DNA of 64,000 bases from Syntrophomonas sp. DTU019. Its GTDB lineage: Bacteria; Bacillota; Syntrophomonadia; Syntrophomonadales; Syntrophomonadaceae. Positions within the stretch are counted from its first letter, which is position 1. Each line of letters starts with the position of its first letter. The notes beneath the pieces are model-generated. The model did no database searches, was not told the DNA's origin, and was given only the letters and a program-made list of their open reading frames with translations. The position numbers and the translations under genes were made by a program. The stretch lies in contig LFSQ01000057.1 in assembly GCA_001512785.1 (NCBI GenBank), forward strand, positions 1 to 64,000. Reading direction: 5' to 3'. This document shows positions 8,091-17,231 of this stretch, piece after piece.

Positions 8091-8267
8091 GGGGAGAGGA
8101 GAATTTTGTAAAGTTGTTGGGGAGGGTTTGTTACCAGAATTCATCTGGCTATTGATAGCTTTGCCCCTAAATTAGGATTATATACAATATTTTTAAAAAT
8201 TTTTTTTGTGCTAAAATAGATGCAATGATATGGTCGAACGGCATTTGGCCGGGAAGGGAAGGGAACA

Positions 8268-8825
8268 GTGCGGGTTATCGCCGGCTCTGCTAAAGGAAAA
8301 CGGCTGAAGGCGCCATCTGGCAGGGAAACCAGGCCTATAACCGATATGGTTAAAGAGGCTTTATTCAATGTACTGGGGCCCGGTATCAAAGATGCCCGTT
8401 TTCTGGACCTTTTTGCCGGCAGCGGCAGTGTAGGCATTGAGGCATTAAGCCGCGGAGCGGCCATAGCGGTCTTCGTTGACAACAATCCTAAAGCAGTGCG
8501 AATCATCTATGAAAACCTGGATAACTGCGGTTTTGGCGATAATTATGAAGTATACTGCAACGATGTTTTACGGGCGCTGACCATATTGGATAAGCGCAAG
8601 GCGAAATTCGATTATATTTATGTAGATCCTCCCTTCAATGTTGAAGGGATTTTTATGGATGTGATGAAAAAGCTGGATCAGGTTGAGATTATGGCACCAC
8701 AAGGTATTATAATCATCCGCACCCGTCGGCACAAAGAACTCCCCGCTAGCTTCAATTGTCTAAAGCGCTACAGATTGAATTATTATGGGGAGTCCGCTTT
8801 GCACTATTATTCGTTGATGGCATAG
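8268..8825 (+). CDS. rsmD: 16S rRNA (guanine966-N2)-methyltransferase
   Basis: RsmD methylates G966 of 16S rRNA using S-adenosylmethionine. The 185-residue protein starts MRVIAGSAKGKRLKAP and RPITDMVKEALFN, then shows the SAM-binding LDLFAGSGSVGIEALSRGA, and the catalytic YVDPPF (a D/N-PPY/F motif). GTG is the start codon, with GGGAAGGGA upstream. The usual partner coaD is not next to it; a coiled-coil gene follows after 14 bp, probably in the same transcript. Confidence 0.95.
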   Translation: MRVIAGSAKGKRLKAPSGRETRPITDMVKEALFNVLGPGIKDARFLDLFAGSGSVGIEALSRGAAIAVFVDNNPKAVRIIYENLDNCGFGDNYEVYCNDVLRALTILDKRKAKFDYIYVDPPFNVEGIFMDVMKKLDQVEIMAPQGIIIIRTRRHKELPASFNCLKRYRLNYYGESALHYYSLMA

Positions 8826-8839
8826 AGGAGGCATAGGCA

Positions 8840-9304
8840 ATGATGGAGGTTTTTAAAATCCTGGATGAATTGGAATCATTGGTAAGGAAATCCAAGAAAA
8901 TGCCTTTTTCCAACACCAAGGTGGTGGTTGAAAGTGACTTGCTTTTAGATAGGGTAGATCGTTTGCGTGCTGTGTTGCCTGAAGAACTGGAAACGGCTCG
9001 TTTAATCATAGCCGAGAAACAGCGTATCATCAAAGAAGCCTGTGGTCAGGCTGACGAGTATTTGGAGCAGTCCAGGGAAAGAGTATCCCGCATGATAGAC
9101 GAAAACGAGATTACCAGGAACGCCATGAAGATGTCGGAGGAGATTCTGGCCAAAGCCGAAGAGGTTGCCAAAGAGATCAGGGCTGAGGCCAATGAGTACG
9201 CTGAAAACCTGTTGAATCATATGGAAAGGGTCCTCAAAAAAGGCCTTGAAAATATCAGTCAGGGAAAAGAAGAGCTTCGTATGGAAATGCAGCGTGAGCC
9301 TTAA
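8840..9304 (+). CDS. Coiled-coil hypothetical protein
   Basis: A 154-residue soluble, highly charged protein with no recognised enzyme motif. From about residue 45 it is almost entirely predicted helix, with repeated Ala/Glu/Lys heptad-like patterns (ILAKAEEVAKEIRAEANEYAE), resembling the peripheral stalk of ATP synthase subunit b or V-type subunit E. Conserved short proteins of this sort follow rsmD or coaD in several Clostridia. It has no membrane segment, so it is not subunit b itself. It is preceded by GAGGAGGC, and its stop codon overlaps the convergent ylbJ stop by two bases. The function is unknown. Confidence 0.8.
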   Translation: MMEVFKILDELESLVRKSKKMPFSNTKVVVESDLLLDRVDRLRAVLPEELETARLIIAEKQRIIKEACGQADEYLEQSRERVSRMIDENEITRNAMKMSEEILAKAEEVAKEIRAEANEYAENLLNHMERVLKKGLENISQGKEELRMEMQREP

Positions 9305-10485
9305 TCATTCTTCAGCCAGGCGATACATAACAAGACACCGACCAGGAGCGCGAATAAAGCCATACAGTAAAGTGACCAGTGCCAGGCAGGTATGGTGTAA
9401 AAGGGACTGGGCAGAAGTACAGGGTTGGATACCGGGGATGATGCGGCAACCCAGTATTTATATCCTATCATGGTTATGGCTACCGAGATTGCGCACTGCA
9501 GCAGGCGGGCTTTAAGATAAAAGCCCAGTCGCACCGGTGTGCCCACCATCACCCCCATGACCTGGGTGATGATGCACAACCCGCTGAAAGACAATACCGC
9601 ACTCACTGCCAGCAGTTGGTGCAACAGGGTTGCGTCACTGGCCTGGGCTATGAAATTGGAGCCCAGGGTGATTTCGAACAGTCCCATCCCCAGGCCATAG
9701 GCAACCTGATAGGACAGATCGAAAAAGCCCAATAAAGACCTGATCGATCGCGCCAGGATCTCCATGAAGCCCCAATCCGACAGCATGGAGGTAATTACCG
9801 AGAAAGTGATGATATAACCGCCAATGGCCAGGATATTGGTAATGCCCGTGCTGATGGCTGTGGCCAGGCGTTTGGATAATCCTTCCTGATTCATGGCCAG
9901 AAGCAATTCCATTACCGCATTGCGCCACCGTTCTCGTCGGCCCAGCTTAACTGCTCCAGGCACTGCGCGGGCTTTGAAGCGGTACAGCAATCCCACCGTT
10001 AAATTGGCCAAATAATGAGAAATAGCCAGGAGCCAGCCCAGCTTGGGCGAGCCGAACATACCCATGCCAACCGCGCCGAGAATGAAAAGCGGGCTGGAGT
10101 TATTGGTAAAGGACACCAGGCGTTCTGCTTGCTCCGCGCTCAGCATAGCCTGATCATATAAACGCCTGGTCAACAGAGCACCAACCGGAAACCCCGAGGT
10201 AAAACCCATGGCAATGACCAGCGAACTGCATCCCGGCAGGCGAAAAATCGGCTGCATAACCGGTTCGAGCAATACTCCCAAAAACCTGACCAAACCCATG
10301 CTCACCAGCAGTTCCGCCACGATAAAGAACGGCAGCAGGGCCGGAACGACAACCGTAGCCCAGAGCTTTAGGCCGTAGGCTGCGGAGGTCACTGCTGAAC
10401 TGGGCTCAGCCACCATGAAAACAGCCAGGCCGACCAAACCCAACAGGATCCAAAACTGAGTGTTTTTCAGCATAGTGCCGTGCAA
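9301..10485 (-). CDS. ylbJ: Sporulation integral membrane protein YlbJ
   Basis: A 394-residue polytopic membrane protein with about eight to ten hydrophobic segments, of the nucleoside-recognition (Gate) domain family; the words VVPALLPFFIVAELLVSMG, GFTSGFPVGALLTRRLYD and SFTNNSSPLFILGAVGMGMFG are typical of YlbJ. In Bacillus it is made in the mother cell under sigma-E and is needed for spore cortex formation; the transported substrate is not established. GGGGAGG lies ahead of the TTG at 10483-10485; a downstream ATG (MLKNTQF) is an alternative start. The 3' end overlaps the convergent coiled-coil gene, with no terminator between them. Confidence 0.92.
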   Translation of the reverse strand: MHGTMLKNTQFWILLGLVGLAVFMVAEPSSAVTSAAYGLKLWATVVVPALLPFFIVAELLVSMGLVRFLGVLLEPVMQPIFRLPGCSSLVIAMGFTSGFPVGALLTRRLYDQAMLSAEQAERLVSFTNNSSPLFILGAVGMGMFGSPKLGWLLAISHYLANLTVGLLYRFKARAVPGAVKLGRRERWRNAVMELLLAMNQEGLSKRLATAISTGITNILAIGGYIITFSVITSMLSDWGFMEILARSIRSLLGFFDLSYQVAYGLGMGLFEITLGSNFIAQASDATLLHQLLAVSAVLSFSGLCIITQVMGVMVGTPVRLGFYLKARLLQCAISVAITMIGYKYWVAASSPVSNPVLLPSPFYTIPAWHWSLYCMALFALLVGVLLCIAWLKND

Positions 10486-10606
10486 ATCGCTTGCCTCCCC
10501 TTAACTTGACAAGGTTTCCAGTTCAATATATGTTGTTATGGATGGGGTTTAGAAGCTTAAACCAGGCCATTGATGCGGTAATACAGCATTTTAAGGAGGT
10601 GACCGG

Positions 10607-11395
10607 GTGTCTCAGTCACCCAAAATCGCTCTGGTGCTTGGAGCAGGCAGCGCGCGGGGTTTGGCTCACATTGGGGTTCTGCAAGTCTTGGTGGAAAACC
10701 GGATTCCGTTCGATTGCATCGTGGGATGCAGCATGGGCGCTATGGTAGGCGGCTTGTATGCCTGCGGCACTGATATGGTCATGTTGGGGAGAATGATCGA
10801 CAGCATGGACCTGAGGGTGTTCTTCGATGTGCGCCTGCCTCGTTTCGGCTTCATCGCCGGTAAAAAGCTGGACAGCCTTTTAGCATTGCTCACCAAAAGA
10901 ATGGACTTTGAGGAAACCCTTTTACCGGTGCATATGGTAGCTACCGATCTGATAAGCGGCCAACGGGTTATTCTGGAATCCGGGCCGGTTGCAGAGGCCA
11001 TACGGGCCAGTGTTTCCATTCCCGGCGTATTTACCCCGGTAAAAAAGGAGAATATGATCCTGGTTGACGGCGCGGTATGCGACGTTTTGCCTGTAGATGT
11101 AGCCCGCAGCCGTGGAGCGGACCTGGTTATAGCGGTTGATGTGATGTTCGGGGACAGCCTGGAAACCAATATCAAGAACACCCTGGATGTGATCATCACC
11201 TCCCTGGACCTCATGCAAAAAGTCCGCTTTGATCAGGTTAAAGACCACACCGATATTATGATACAGCCGAAGGTAGGCTGCTTTTCACCGCGGGCTTTTG
11301 ACAAAGCGAGGGACATTATTGAACTGGGCCGTCAGGCCGCAGAGGAAAACCTTGAACAAATCACTTCAAAAATCTCCGCTCTGGGCAGGATTTAA
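10607..11395 (+). CDS. Patatin-like phospholipase (RssA family)
   Basis: A 262-residue patatin-fold lipid acyl hydrolase. It has the oxyanion-hole segment GAGSARGLAHIGVL, the nucleophile elbow GCSMG (Ser of GxSxG) and the catalytic aspartate in VDGAV (DGA/G). There is no signal peptide, so it is cytoplasmic. The GTG start is preceded by AAGGAGGTGA, close to a perfect ribosome-binding site. Genes of this class sit beside ylbJ and tmcAL in Bacillus (YlbK), and the same neighbours occur here. The physiological substrate is unknown. Its last 30 bp overlap the end of tmcAL on the opposite strand. Confidence 0.9.
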   Translation: MSQSPKIALVLGAGSARGLAHIGVLQVLVENRIPFDCIVGCSMGAMVGGLYACGTDMVMLGRMIDSMDLRVFFDVRLPRFGFIAGKKLDSLLALLTKRMDFEETLLPVHMVATDLISGQRVILESGPVAEAIRASVSIPGVFTPVKKENMILVDGAVCDVLPVDVARSRGADLVIAVDVMFGDSLETNIKNTLDVIITSLDLMQKVRFDQVKDHTDIMIQPKVGCFSPRAFDKARDIIELGRQAAEENLEQITSKISALGRI

Positions 11396-12631
11396 TTCTA
11401 TCACCTGGCGCAGGAAATCCTGACCGGCCTGACGCTGACCGGGGTCGGGGATCAACAGGCTGAACACATCTGAGGATTTAATATCTAAAGCCAGCATATG
11501 TGAAGCGATGTGCCGGGGATGGTTTTTTATCAATTTGGCGATATGGCTGCCGGTGCTTAAAAGCGGCAAAATTGAATTATTTTTGACTTGTTGCAGGAAT
11601 TTGCGACCCTGTGACGAAAATCCTAACAGGCGTAAGTACTGAGGCCCGGCCTGATCGAAAAGGGCTATTTGGTTCTTTGATACAGAGAATAGCGAGTACA
11701 GGAGCATACGGTTAACTCTGGTCAGGTTATAGCGTTTGCTTTTTATTGAGTTGCGCAGTTCAGGAAGAGTACCACTTTGCCGGGCAGCCGTGAGCAGGCG
11801 ATTCTCCAGGCCTTCGTTTATTTCATAGACCTCCTGCAGCCGTTCTTTGGTGGCCAGTCGCAGCTGGATGAGTATAGCCAGTTCCAGGCCATCAACCGGT
11901 ATCGGCGCACGTCCCGCTTGGACCTCTTCCTGCAGGATATTGAGGCTGGCTTCGGGCAGGGCCGGGGTTATTTGGTTGAGGAGGCCTTGATATATGGCGT
12001 GGCGTATGGCCGTAGCACTGGCTAGCTCTGATACCTCGAGATCATGGTAGGTAGCCCCTCGCCTGGCATAGGTTACAGGTATCAGCTTTAAACCGAATTC
12101 CTTAATAACACGCAGGTATTCGATAGCCAGTATATTGTTAGGGCCGGATAAAAGACTGCTCATTTCAGGGCTGTCATCATGCAGGATGTGTTTTACAGCA
12201 CAGGCCCTGGCAGCAGGATAGCTTAAGCCCCGCGATAGTGCCGATTTAAGCTGCTGCTGGTAGGCGGTGGTTTCATCGACCAGCAGGCTGGCTACTCTGT
12301 TCAGGGCAGTTAAATTGCCGCTTTCACTGCCGAACACCACATGGGTGGCTCCAGCCGCTTGCAGTATCCGCAAAGCCCCAGAGGCGAAATAATAAGCACT
12401 GCGGGCTGCAAAACAAAACGGCAGCTCTATAACCAGATCTGCACCTCCGGCTAAAGCCATGCGGGTACGGGCCCACTTGTCACAAATAGCGGGTTCGCCC
12501 CGCTGCACAAAGGAACCGCTCATTACACAAATGATCGCTTCAGGTTGCAGTTTTGAACGGGCTTCCTCCAACAGCCAACGGTGTCCATTGTGAAAAGGGT
12601 TGAATTCGGCAACGATGCCAACAACAGCCAT
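11366..12631 (-). CDS. tmcAL: tRNA(Met) cytidine acetate ligase
   Basis: TmcAL (YlbM) activates acetate with ATP and makes N4-acetylcytidine at the wobble base of elongator tRNA-Met. The 421-residue protein opens with the nucleotidyltransferase motif VGIVAEFNPFHNGHRWLLEEA (HxGH-like) and has the MSGSFVQRGEPAICDKWART block that identifies the family. The frame is open to 12649, but the ATG at 12629-12631 has AAGGAGTAGG in front. It lies just upstream of, and divergent from, pta-ackA; use of acetate by this enzyme next to acetate metabolism genes may be coincidence. The 3' end overlaps the patatin gene tail to tail. Confidence 0.93.
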   Translation of the reverse strand: MAVVGIVAEFNPFHNGHRWLLEEARSKLQPEAIICVMSGSFVQRGEPAICDKWARTRMALAGGADLVIELPFCFAARSAYYFASGALRILQAAGATHVVFGSESGNLTALNRVASLLVDETTAYQQQLKSALSRGLSYPAARACAVKHILHDDSPEMSSLLSGPNNILAIEYLRVIKEFGLKLIPVTYARRGATYHDLEVSELASATAIRHAIYQGLLNQITPALPEASLNILQEEVQAGRAPIPVDGLELAILIQLRLATKERLQEVYEINEGLENRLLTAARQSGTLPELRNSIKSKRYNLTRVNRMLLYSLFSVSKNQIALFDQAGPQYLRLLGFSSQGRKFLQQVKNNSILPLLSTGSHIAKLIKNHPRHIASHMLALDIKSSDVFSLLIPDPGQRQAGQDFLRQVIELNPAQSGDF

Positions 12632-12762
12632 GTTTCCTACTCCTTGCATGTATCAATGGTGCCAATAATTATACACTCTGCAGCACGTTTATGCTAGAAT
12701 TAGAACAGAATGTGAACATTGCAACAATCTAAGAACAAGGTGAATTATTGGGAGGGAAAAGA

Positions 12763-13755
12763 ATGAGTTTACTAGCGCAAATTAGAGAAAAGGCAGCAAC
12801 CAAAGGGAAAACCATAGTGCTTCCGGAGGGAACCGAAGAGAGAACCCTTAAAGCTGTCAGGGCAATCGTAGACAACAAGATTGCCAATCCAATTCTTTTG
12901 GGTGATGAAAGCGCGATCAGGGGGTTAGCAAGCAGCATTGGAGCCGACATATCTGGTGCCGAGATAATCAATCCGGCTACCTCATCGCTGTTGGATGACT
13001 ATGTGCAGGTCTTTTATGAAATGCGCAAGGACAAGGGCGTCACTTTGGACAAAGCCAAAGCCACCATGCTGGATCCGCTATTTTTCGCTTCTATGATGGT
13101 AAAGATGGGCAAGGCCGATGGTGAGGTGGCGGGAGCCGAGAATACCACCGGCAACGTTCTGCGTCCGGCTCTGCAGATCATAAAGACCGCACCGGGTATC
13201 TCAGCCGTATCGGGTGCGTTTATTATGATATGCCCCAACAAGGATTACGGAGAAGACGGGCTGTTTGTATTTGCTGACTGTGCGGTAACCATCGAACCCA
13301 CTGCCCAACAAATGGCAGAATTTGCTAAAGCCTCAGTGGAAACAGCGGTCAGTGTATGCGGATTCAAAGATCCCAAAGTCGGCATGCTGTCTTTTTCCAC
13401 CAAAGGAAGCGCCAGCCATGCCTTTGTTGACAAAGTTGTTGAGGCTGTACAGATCGCTAAAGAAAAATTCCCCGAAATCAAAGTGGATGGCGAATTCCAG
13501 GCTGATGCAGCCATCGTTCCTAGCGTAGGGGCGTCCAAAGCACCCGGCAGCGAGATTGCAGGTTCGTGTAACATACTCATATTCCCTGACATCAATGCCG
13601 GTAATATTGGCTACAAGTTGGTACAGAGACTGGCTAAGGCCGAAGCCATTGGGCCTATTCTTCAAGGTATGGACAAACCGGTTAACGACCTTTCCAGGGG
13701 TTGTAGCGTAGAAGACATAGTAAATGTAGTAGCCATGACTGCCTTGAAGGCCTAA
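12763..13755 (+). CDS. pta: Phosphate acetyltransferase
   Basis: Pta interconverts acetyl-CoA and acetyl phosphate. The 330-residue protein is the short Firmicutes form with only the catalytic PTA_PTB domain; words such as GKTIVLPEGTEERTLKA, GEVAGAENTTGNVLRPALQ, DGEFQADAAIVP and LIFPDINAGNIGYKLVQRL are diagnostic. A TTG further up (12748) is possible, but the ATG at 12763 follows GGGAGGGAAAAG at ideal spacing. ackA follows after 79 bp, so acetyl-CoA is turned to acetate with one ATP made. This is a main energy-conserving route in acetate-forming anaerobes. Confidence 0.97.
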   Translation: MSLLAQIREKAATKGKTIVLPEGTEERTLKAVRAIVDNKIANPILLGDESAIRGLASSIGADISGAEIINPATSSLLDDYVQVFYEMRKDKGVTLDKAKATMLDPLFFASMMVKMGKADGEVAGAENTTGNVLRPALQIIKTAPGISAVSGAFIMICPNKDYGEDGLFVFADCAVTIEPTAQQMAEFAKASVETAVSVCGFKDPKVGMLSFSTKGSASHAFVDKVVEAVQIAKEKFPEIKVDGEFQADAAIVPSVGASKAPGSEIAGSCNILIFPDINAGNIGYKLVQRLAKAEAIGPILQGMDKPVNDLSRGCSVEDIVNVVAMTALKA

Positions 13756-13834
13756 TCCTGGATTCTTTTTTGCATCCCAGCCGGGATCAAAGATAATTGA
13801 GGGAAATTGAAGAAATTGAGGAGGTAGGAATTTA

Positions 13835-15028
13835 ATGAAGGTTTTGGTGGTTAATGCCGGTAGTTCTTCGATAAAGTATCAAATTGTAGACATGACTGAT
13901 GAAACCGTTCTGGCGGTGGGGTTAGTAGACCGTGTAGGCATACCGGGAAGTACTCTGGAACATAAACCCCTGGGCAAAGAAGCGGTTTTAATCAAAAAGG
14001 ATCTTCCTGACCACACTGCAGGTATGGAACTGGTTCTGGAAGTTTTGGTCAATCCCGAATACGGTGTTGTGAAAAACATGGACGAGATCGGGGCTGTCGG
14101 GCATCGTGTAGTACACGGCGGCGAGAGCTTTGCCGAATCAGTAGTCATCGATGATAATGTCCGCAAGGTTATCAGGGATTGTTTCGACATTGCGCCGTTA
14201 CATAATCCGCCCAATCTGATGGGAATTGAAGCCTGTCAGAAGCTTATGCCCAATGTCAAACATGTGGCGGTATTTGATACTGCGTTCCACCAGACTATGG
14301 AACCTGCCAATTACATGTACGCACTGCCTTATGAAGCCTACGAAAAATATCGTATCAGAAGGTACGGCTTCCATGGCACCTCACATTACTATGTTTCCCA
14401 TCGGGCAGCAGAGATGTTGGGCAAACCGTACGAAGACTGCAAGATTATCACCTTACATCTGGGTAATGGTGCCAGCATGGCAGCCATAAAGAACGGAAGA
14501 GTAGTCGAAACCAGTATGGGATTCACTCCCTTAGAAGGACTGGTAATGGGCACCCGCTCCGGTGACATCGACCCCGCTATCGTGTTCTTCCTGATGGAGA
14601 AACTGGGTATGGATTCTGCAGAAGCCAACAATTATTTCAACAAGAAATCAGGTATGCTGGGGCTTTCAGGGGTATCCAACGACTTGCGCGATGTTGAGGA
14701 AGCTGCTAGGGCCGGAAATACCAGAGCACAAATAGCCCTGGATGTATACTACAATGCTGTAAAGGGTTATATCGGCAACTACTTTGCCAAGCTGAATGGC
14801 TGTGACTGCTTGGTATTCACTGCCGGTGTAGGAGAAAACGGCATTGATATCCGTCGTCATATATGCGAGGATCTTGATGCACTGGGAATTAAGATGGATC
14901 CCGAGAAGAACAAAGTACGCGGCAAAGCGGTTGATGTGGCTGCTGACGACTCCAAGGTACGCATCTTCATTATTCCCACCAATGAGGAACTGGTTATCGC
15001 CAGGGATACCTACAGACTGGCACAATAG
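13835..15028 (+). CDS. ackA: Acetate kinase
   Basis: AckA makes ATP and acetate from acetyl phosphate. The 397-residue protein has the ASKHA-fold signatures MKVLVVNAGSSSIKYQ at the N-terminus, HRVVHGG, FDTAFHQTM, RRYGFHGTSH (with the catalytic His and Arg region) and FTAGVGENG near the C-terminus. GAGGAGGT precedes the ATG. It is the second gene of the pta-ackA pair and is followed 16 bp later by a strong terminator. Confidence 0.98.
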   Translation: MKVLVVNAGSSSIKYQIVDMTDETVLAVGLVDRVGIPGSTLEHKPLGKEAVLIKKDLPDHTAGMELVLEVLVNPEYGVVKNMDEIGAVGHRVVHGGESFAESVVIDDNVRKVIRDCFDIAPLHNPPNLMGIEACQKLMPNVKHVAVFDTAFHQTMEPANYMYALPYEAYEKYRIRRYGFHGTSHYYVSHRAAEMLGKPYEDCKIITLHLGNGASMAAIKNGRVVETSMGFTPLEGLVMGTRSGDIDPAIVFFLMEKLGMDSAEANNYFNKKSGMLGLSGVSNDLRDVEEAARAGNTRAQIALDVYYNAVKGYIGNYFAKLNGCDCLVFTAGVGENGIDIRRHICEDLDALGIKMDPEKNKVRGKAVDVAADDSKVRIFIIPTNEELVIARDTYRLAQ

Positions 15029-15044
15029 TATATCGATATCCACT

Positions 15045-15076
15045 GGAGGCGGGCGGCGCCCGCCTCTTTGGTTTTT
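15045..15076 (+). terminator. Intrinsic terminator of pta-ackA
   Basis: GAGGCGGGC and GCCCGCCTC form a G+C-rich 9-bp stem with a very short loop (about 15046-15066), followed by a T-rich tract TTTGGTTTTT. It separates acetate metabolism from the next operon. Confidence 0.85.
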
Positions 15077-15129
15077 GCTATAAAACCTGGCAATGCTAAC
15101 CTAGAAAACCGATATAATTACTGCCTTTG

Positions 15130-15159
15130 TTGACAATACTAACCGGTGAAGAATATAAT
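15130..15159 (+). promoter_or_regulatory. Near-consensus sigma-A promoter for yceD-rpmF-plsX operon
   Basis: TTGACA at 15130-15135 and TATAAT at 15154-15159 are both perfect hexamers with an 18-bp spacer. The start of transcription should lie near 15166, about 20 bp before the yceD start codon. No other gene lies between it and yceD, so it probably drives the whole lipid/ribosome/SMC operon. Confidence 0.85.
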
Positions 15160-15187
15160 TAATCTGGTGTTTTTTAGGGGTGCGATC

Positions 15188-15721
15188 ATGATAATTGACC
15201 TTAAACAACTCAGGCTTCAGCCACAACAAGGCGAACAATTTTCCTTTGTGGAGTTTTACCCCGACGAACTGGTCCAAGGGTTGGGAGCCCGGTTTGCTGA
15301 TCCGGTTAGGGTCGACATAGAGGTGGTATTCACTGGACAGATATATGTCGGCACTGGAAGAGTGATAACCAAACTAATAGTGCCCTGTTCTCGTTGTCTG
15401 GAACCTTCTCTAATTGAGGTTTCGGAAGAATTGAGTATCACTATTATAGATGCCGGCAGCCGAAAACCGGAAGAGTTCAAGGATGATGTATTAGTGGCTG
15501 AGCAGGGTGAGGTTGATATTGAACCGGCGGTAATAGAAGCCATATTTTCCGCTATCCCTTTAAGTCCGCTCTGCAATTCGGAGTGCCAGGGTCTGTGCCC
15601 GGGTTGCGGTGTAAACAAAAATATGGAGGCTTGCCGCTGCAGTGAGGAAAATATTGATCCGCGCTGGGAAGCCTTAAAAAAATTAACCCGGGAAGGAGGG
15701 GAACACATTGGGAGTTCCTAA
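15188..15721 (+). CDS. yceD: YceD/DUF177 family protein (large-subunit rRNA accumulation)
   Basis: A 177-residue member of DUF177 (YceD), a family that usually precedes rpmF and has been connected with 23S rRNA accumulation in bacteria and plastids. The segment CSRCLEP is conserved, and a C-terminal zinc-knuckle-like cluster is visible (LCNSECQGLCPGCG, plus CRC). The ATG at 15188 follows AGGGGTG at good spacing; an upstream GTG in frame lies within or close to the promoter -10 box and can be excluded. The gene overlaps rpmF by 14 bp, so the two are translationally coupled. Confidence 0.88.
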   Translation: MIIDLKQLRLQPQQGEQFSFVEFYPDELVQGLGARFADPVRVDIEVVFTGQIYVGTGRVITKLIVPCSRCLEPSLIEVSEELSITIIDAGSRKPEEFKDDVLVAEQGEVDIEPAVIEAIFSAIPLSPLCNSECQGLCPGCGVNKNMEACRCSEENIDPRWEALKKLTREGGEHIGSS

Positions 15722-15878
15722 GAGGAGACAATCGCATTCAAGAAAGAATATGAGGCGTGCCGAATGGCGCAAGCTGGACAAGCCGGGATTGGTTGAATGT
15801 CCTCAATGCAAGGAGCTTAAATTAGCACATCGGGCCTGCTTGAATTGCGGATTTTATAAAGGTAAAAACGTAATGTAA
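15708..15878 (+). CDS. rpmF: 50S ribosomal protein L32
   Basis: A 56-residue protein that starts MGVPKRRQSHSRKNMRRA, the invariant L32 N-terminus, and ends with CPQCKELKLAHRACLNCGFY, a four-cysteine zinc ribbon (CxxC...CxxC). The start is TTG, preceded by GGAAGGAGGGG, and lies inside the end of yceD in another frame. L32 belongs to the large subunit. The gene's place between yceD and plsX is the commonest arrangement in bacteria. Confidence 0.95.
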   Translation: MGVPKRRQSHSRKNMRRAEWRKLDKPGLVECPQCKELKLAHRACLNCGFYKGKNVM

Positions 15879-15970
15879 GCTGTACAGGTTGGACAAAAGG
15901 TAAGGTATAGGCGCACTTTTAGGCCCATAGCTTACTTTTTGTATTTCTTGCTGAAACGAGGGGGAACAGG

Positions 15971-16930
15971 ATGAGGATTGCAGTTGACGTAATGGGCGGA
16001 GATTTCGGGCCAGGCGAGGTTATTGCAGGTGCTTTGAGCTGGCTGGAGAAAGAAACTGAGGCCTCTGTTATTCTGGTAGGTGCGGCGGAGCAAATTGAGC
16101 CGATATTAAAAGAACTAAATTATGACCCCTCAAGGCTCAGCGTAGTCAATGCCACACAGGTAATCGGCATGGAAGAGTCGCCCGCCATAGCCATGCGCCG
16201 CAAGAAGGATGCCTCCATCGTAGTTGCTACCGGCCTGGTTAAATCCGGCCAGGCTGATGCGATATTGTCGTGCGGAAGCACCGGGGCCCAGATGGCAGCG
16301 GCTTTGTTTATTCTGGGAAGAATGGAAGGTATAGAACGTCCCCCAATCGTCGGCGAATTGCCCAATATCTCCGGTTCAAGCTCGCTGCTCATCGATGTTG
16401 GGGCCAATGTGGACTGCCGCCCATCGCAACTGGTCCAGTTCGCTGCCCTGGGGAGCGCCTATGCGGCTGCCATTCTGGCTGTACCCAGTCCCCGTGTCGG
16501 CCTGCTTAACAACGGCCTGGAGGAGACTAAAGGCAATGCCGCGGCAGTAGAGGCCTTCGCTCTGCTGCGCCAGCAGCCCAGGCTCAATTTTATTGGCAAC
16601 GTGGAGGGGCGCGACATTTTAGCCGGCAACTGCGATGTTATCGTATGCGATGGCTTTACCGGCAACATACTGCTGAAATCCATGGAAGGCTTAGTGCTCT
16701 TTTTGGCCCAGCACACCTTAAAAGAGCTGGGCAAACTCCCCGCTATTTATCAAAAGGTGGATTATCGCCAGGTAGGCGGCGCACCTTTGCTGGGGGTCAA
16801 AGGGATAAGCGTAGTATGTCATGGCAGTTCAAAAAGACAGGCCGTACACAGCGGCATGAACATCGCCGCTCAATGCATCAAGAGCCGTATTGTGGAGCAA
16901 CAGGAAACAGCCCTGGCAGCATTGATTTAG
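15971..16930 (+). CDS. plsX: Phosphate acyltransferase
   Basis: PlsX makes acyl phosphate from acyl-ACP, the acyl donor for PlsY in phosphatidic acid synthesis; it works at the inner face of the membrane. The 319-residue protein begins MRIAVDVMGGDFGPGEV and contains ESPAIAMRRKKDASIV, SCGSTGAQMAAALFILGR and CDGFTGNILLKS, all PlsX signatures. No fapR lies in front of it and no fapR-type operator was recognised. It can also act downstream of FakA, encoded at 2.6 kb. The fabD and fabG genes normally between plsX and acpP are absent here. Confidence 0.96.
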   Translation: MRIAVDVMGGDFGPGEVIAGALSWLEKETEASVILVGAAEQIEPILKELNYDPSRLSVVNATQVIGMEESPAIAMRRKKDASIVVATGLVKSGQADAILSCGSTGAQMAAALFILGRMEGIERPPIVGELPNISGSSSLLIDVGANVDCRPSQLVQFAALGSAYAAAILAVPSPRVGLLNNGLEETKGNAAAVEAFALLRQQPRLNFIGNVEGRDILAGNCDVIVCDGFTGNILLKSMEGLVLFLAQHTLKELGKLPAIYQKVDYRQVGGAPLLGVKGISVVCHGSSKRQAVHSGMNIAAQCIKSRIVEQQETALAALI

Positions 16931-16982
16931 GGCCCAATGCAACAGGCCATCGTGATGAGCTTATTTTTAAGGGGGGATTGCA

Positions 16983-17231
16983 GTGGAACAGTTCGTAGAT
17001 TTGGCCAGAAGGATACTGGCAGAACAGCTGGACCTGGATCCGCAGGAAATCAACATGGACACCAAGCTGGAGGATCTGGATGCTGACTCCATCGATGTGG
17101 TGGAGATGATCATGGCCCTGGAGGATGCCTACGATGTGGAATTTCCCGAAGAAGGGCTGGAAAGCCTGGTGACCTTCGGCGAGCTGGTGACCGCTCTGTA
17201 CGAGCATTTGGAAAAGGTAAAAAATGGCTAG
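16983..17231 (+). CDS. acpP: Acyl carrier protein
   Basis: An 82-residue acidic four-helix protein that carries growing fatty acids on a 4'-phosphopantetheine arm. The attachment serine is in LDADSIDVVEMIMALED (DSI instead of the commoner DSL). The GTG start has AGGGGGGATT upstream. It overlaps rnc by 8 bp. The second half (YDVEFPEEGLESLVTFGELV) is typical for the family. Confidence 0.96.
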   Translation: MEQFVDLARRILAEQLDLDPQEINMDTKLEDLDADSIDVVEMIMALEDAYDVEFPEEGLESLVTFGELVTALYEHLEKVKNG

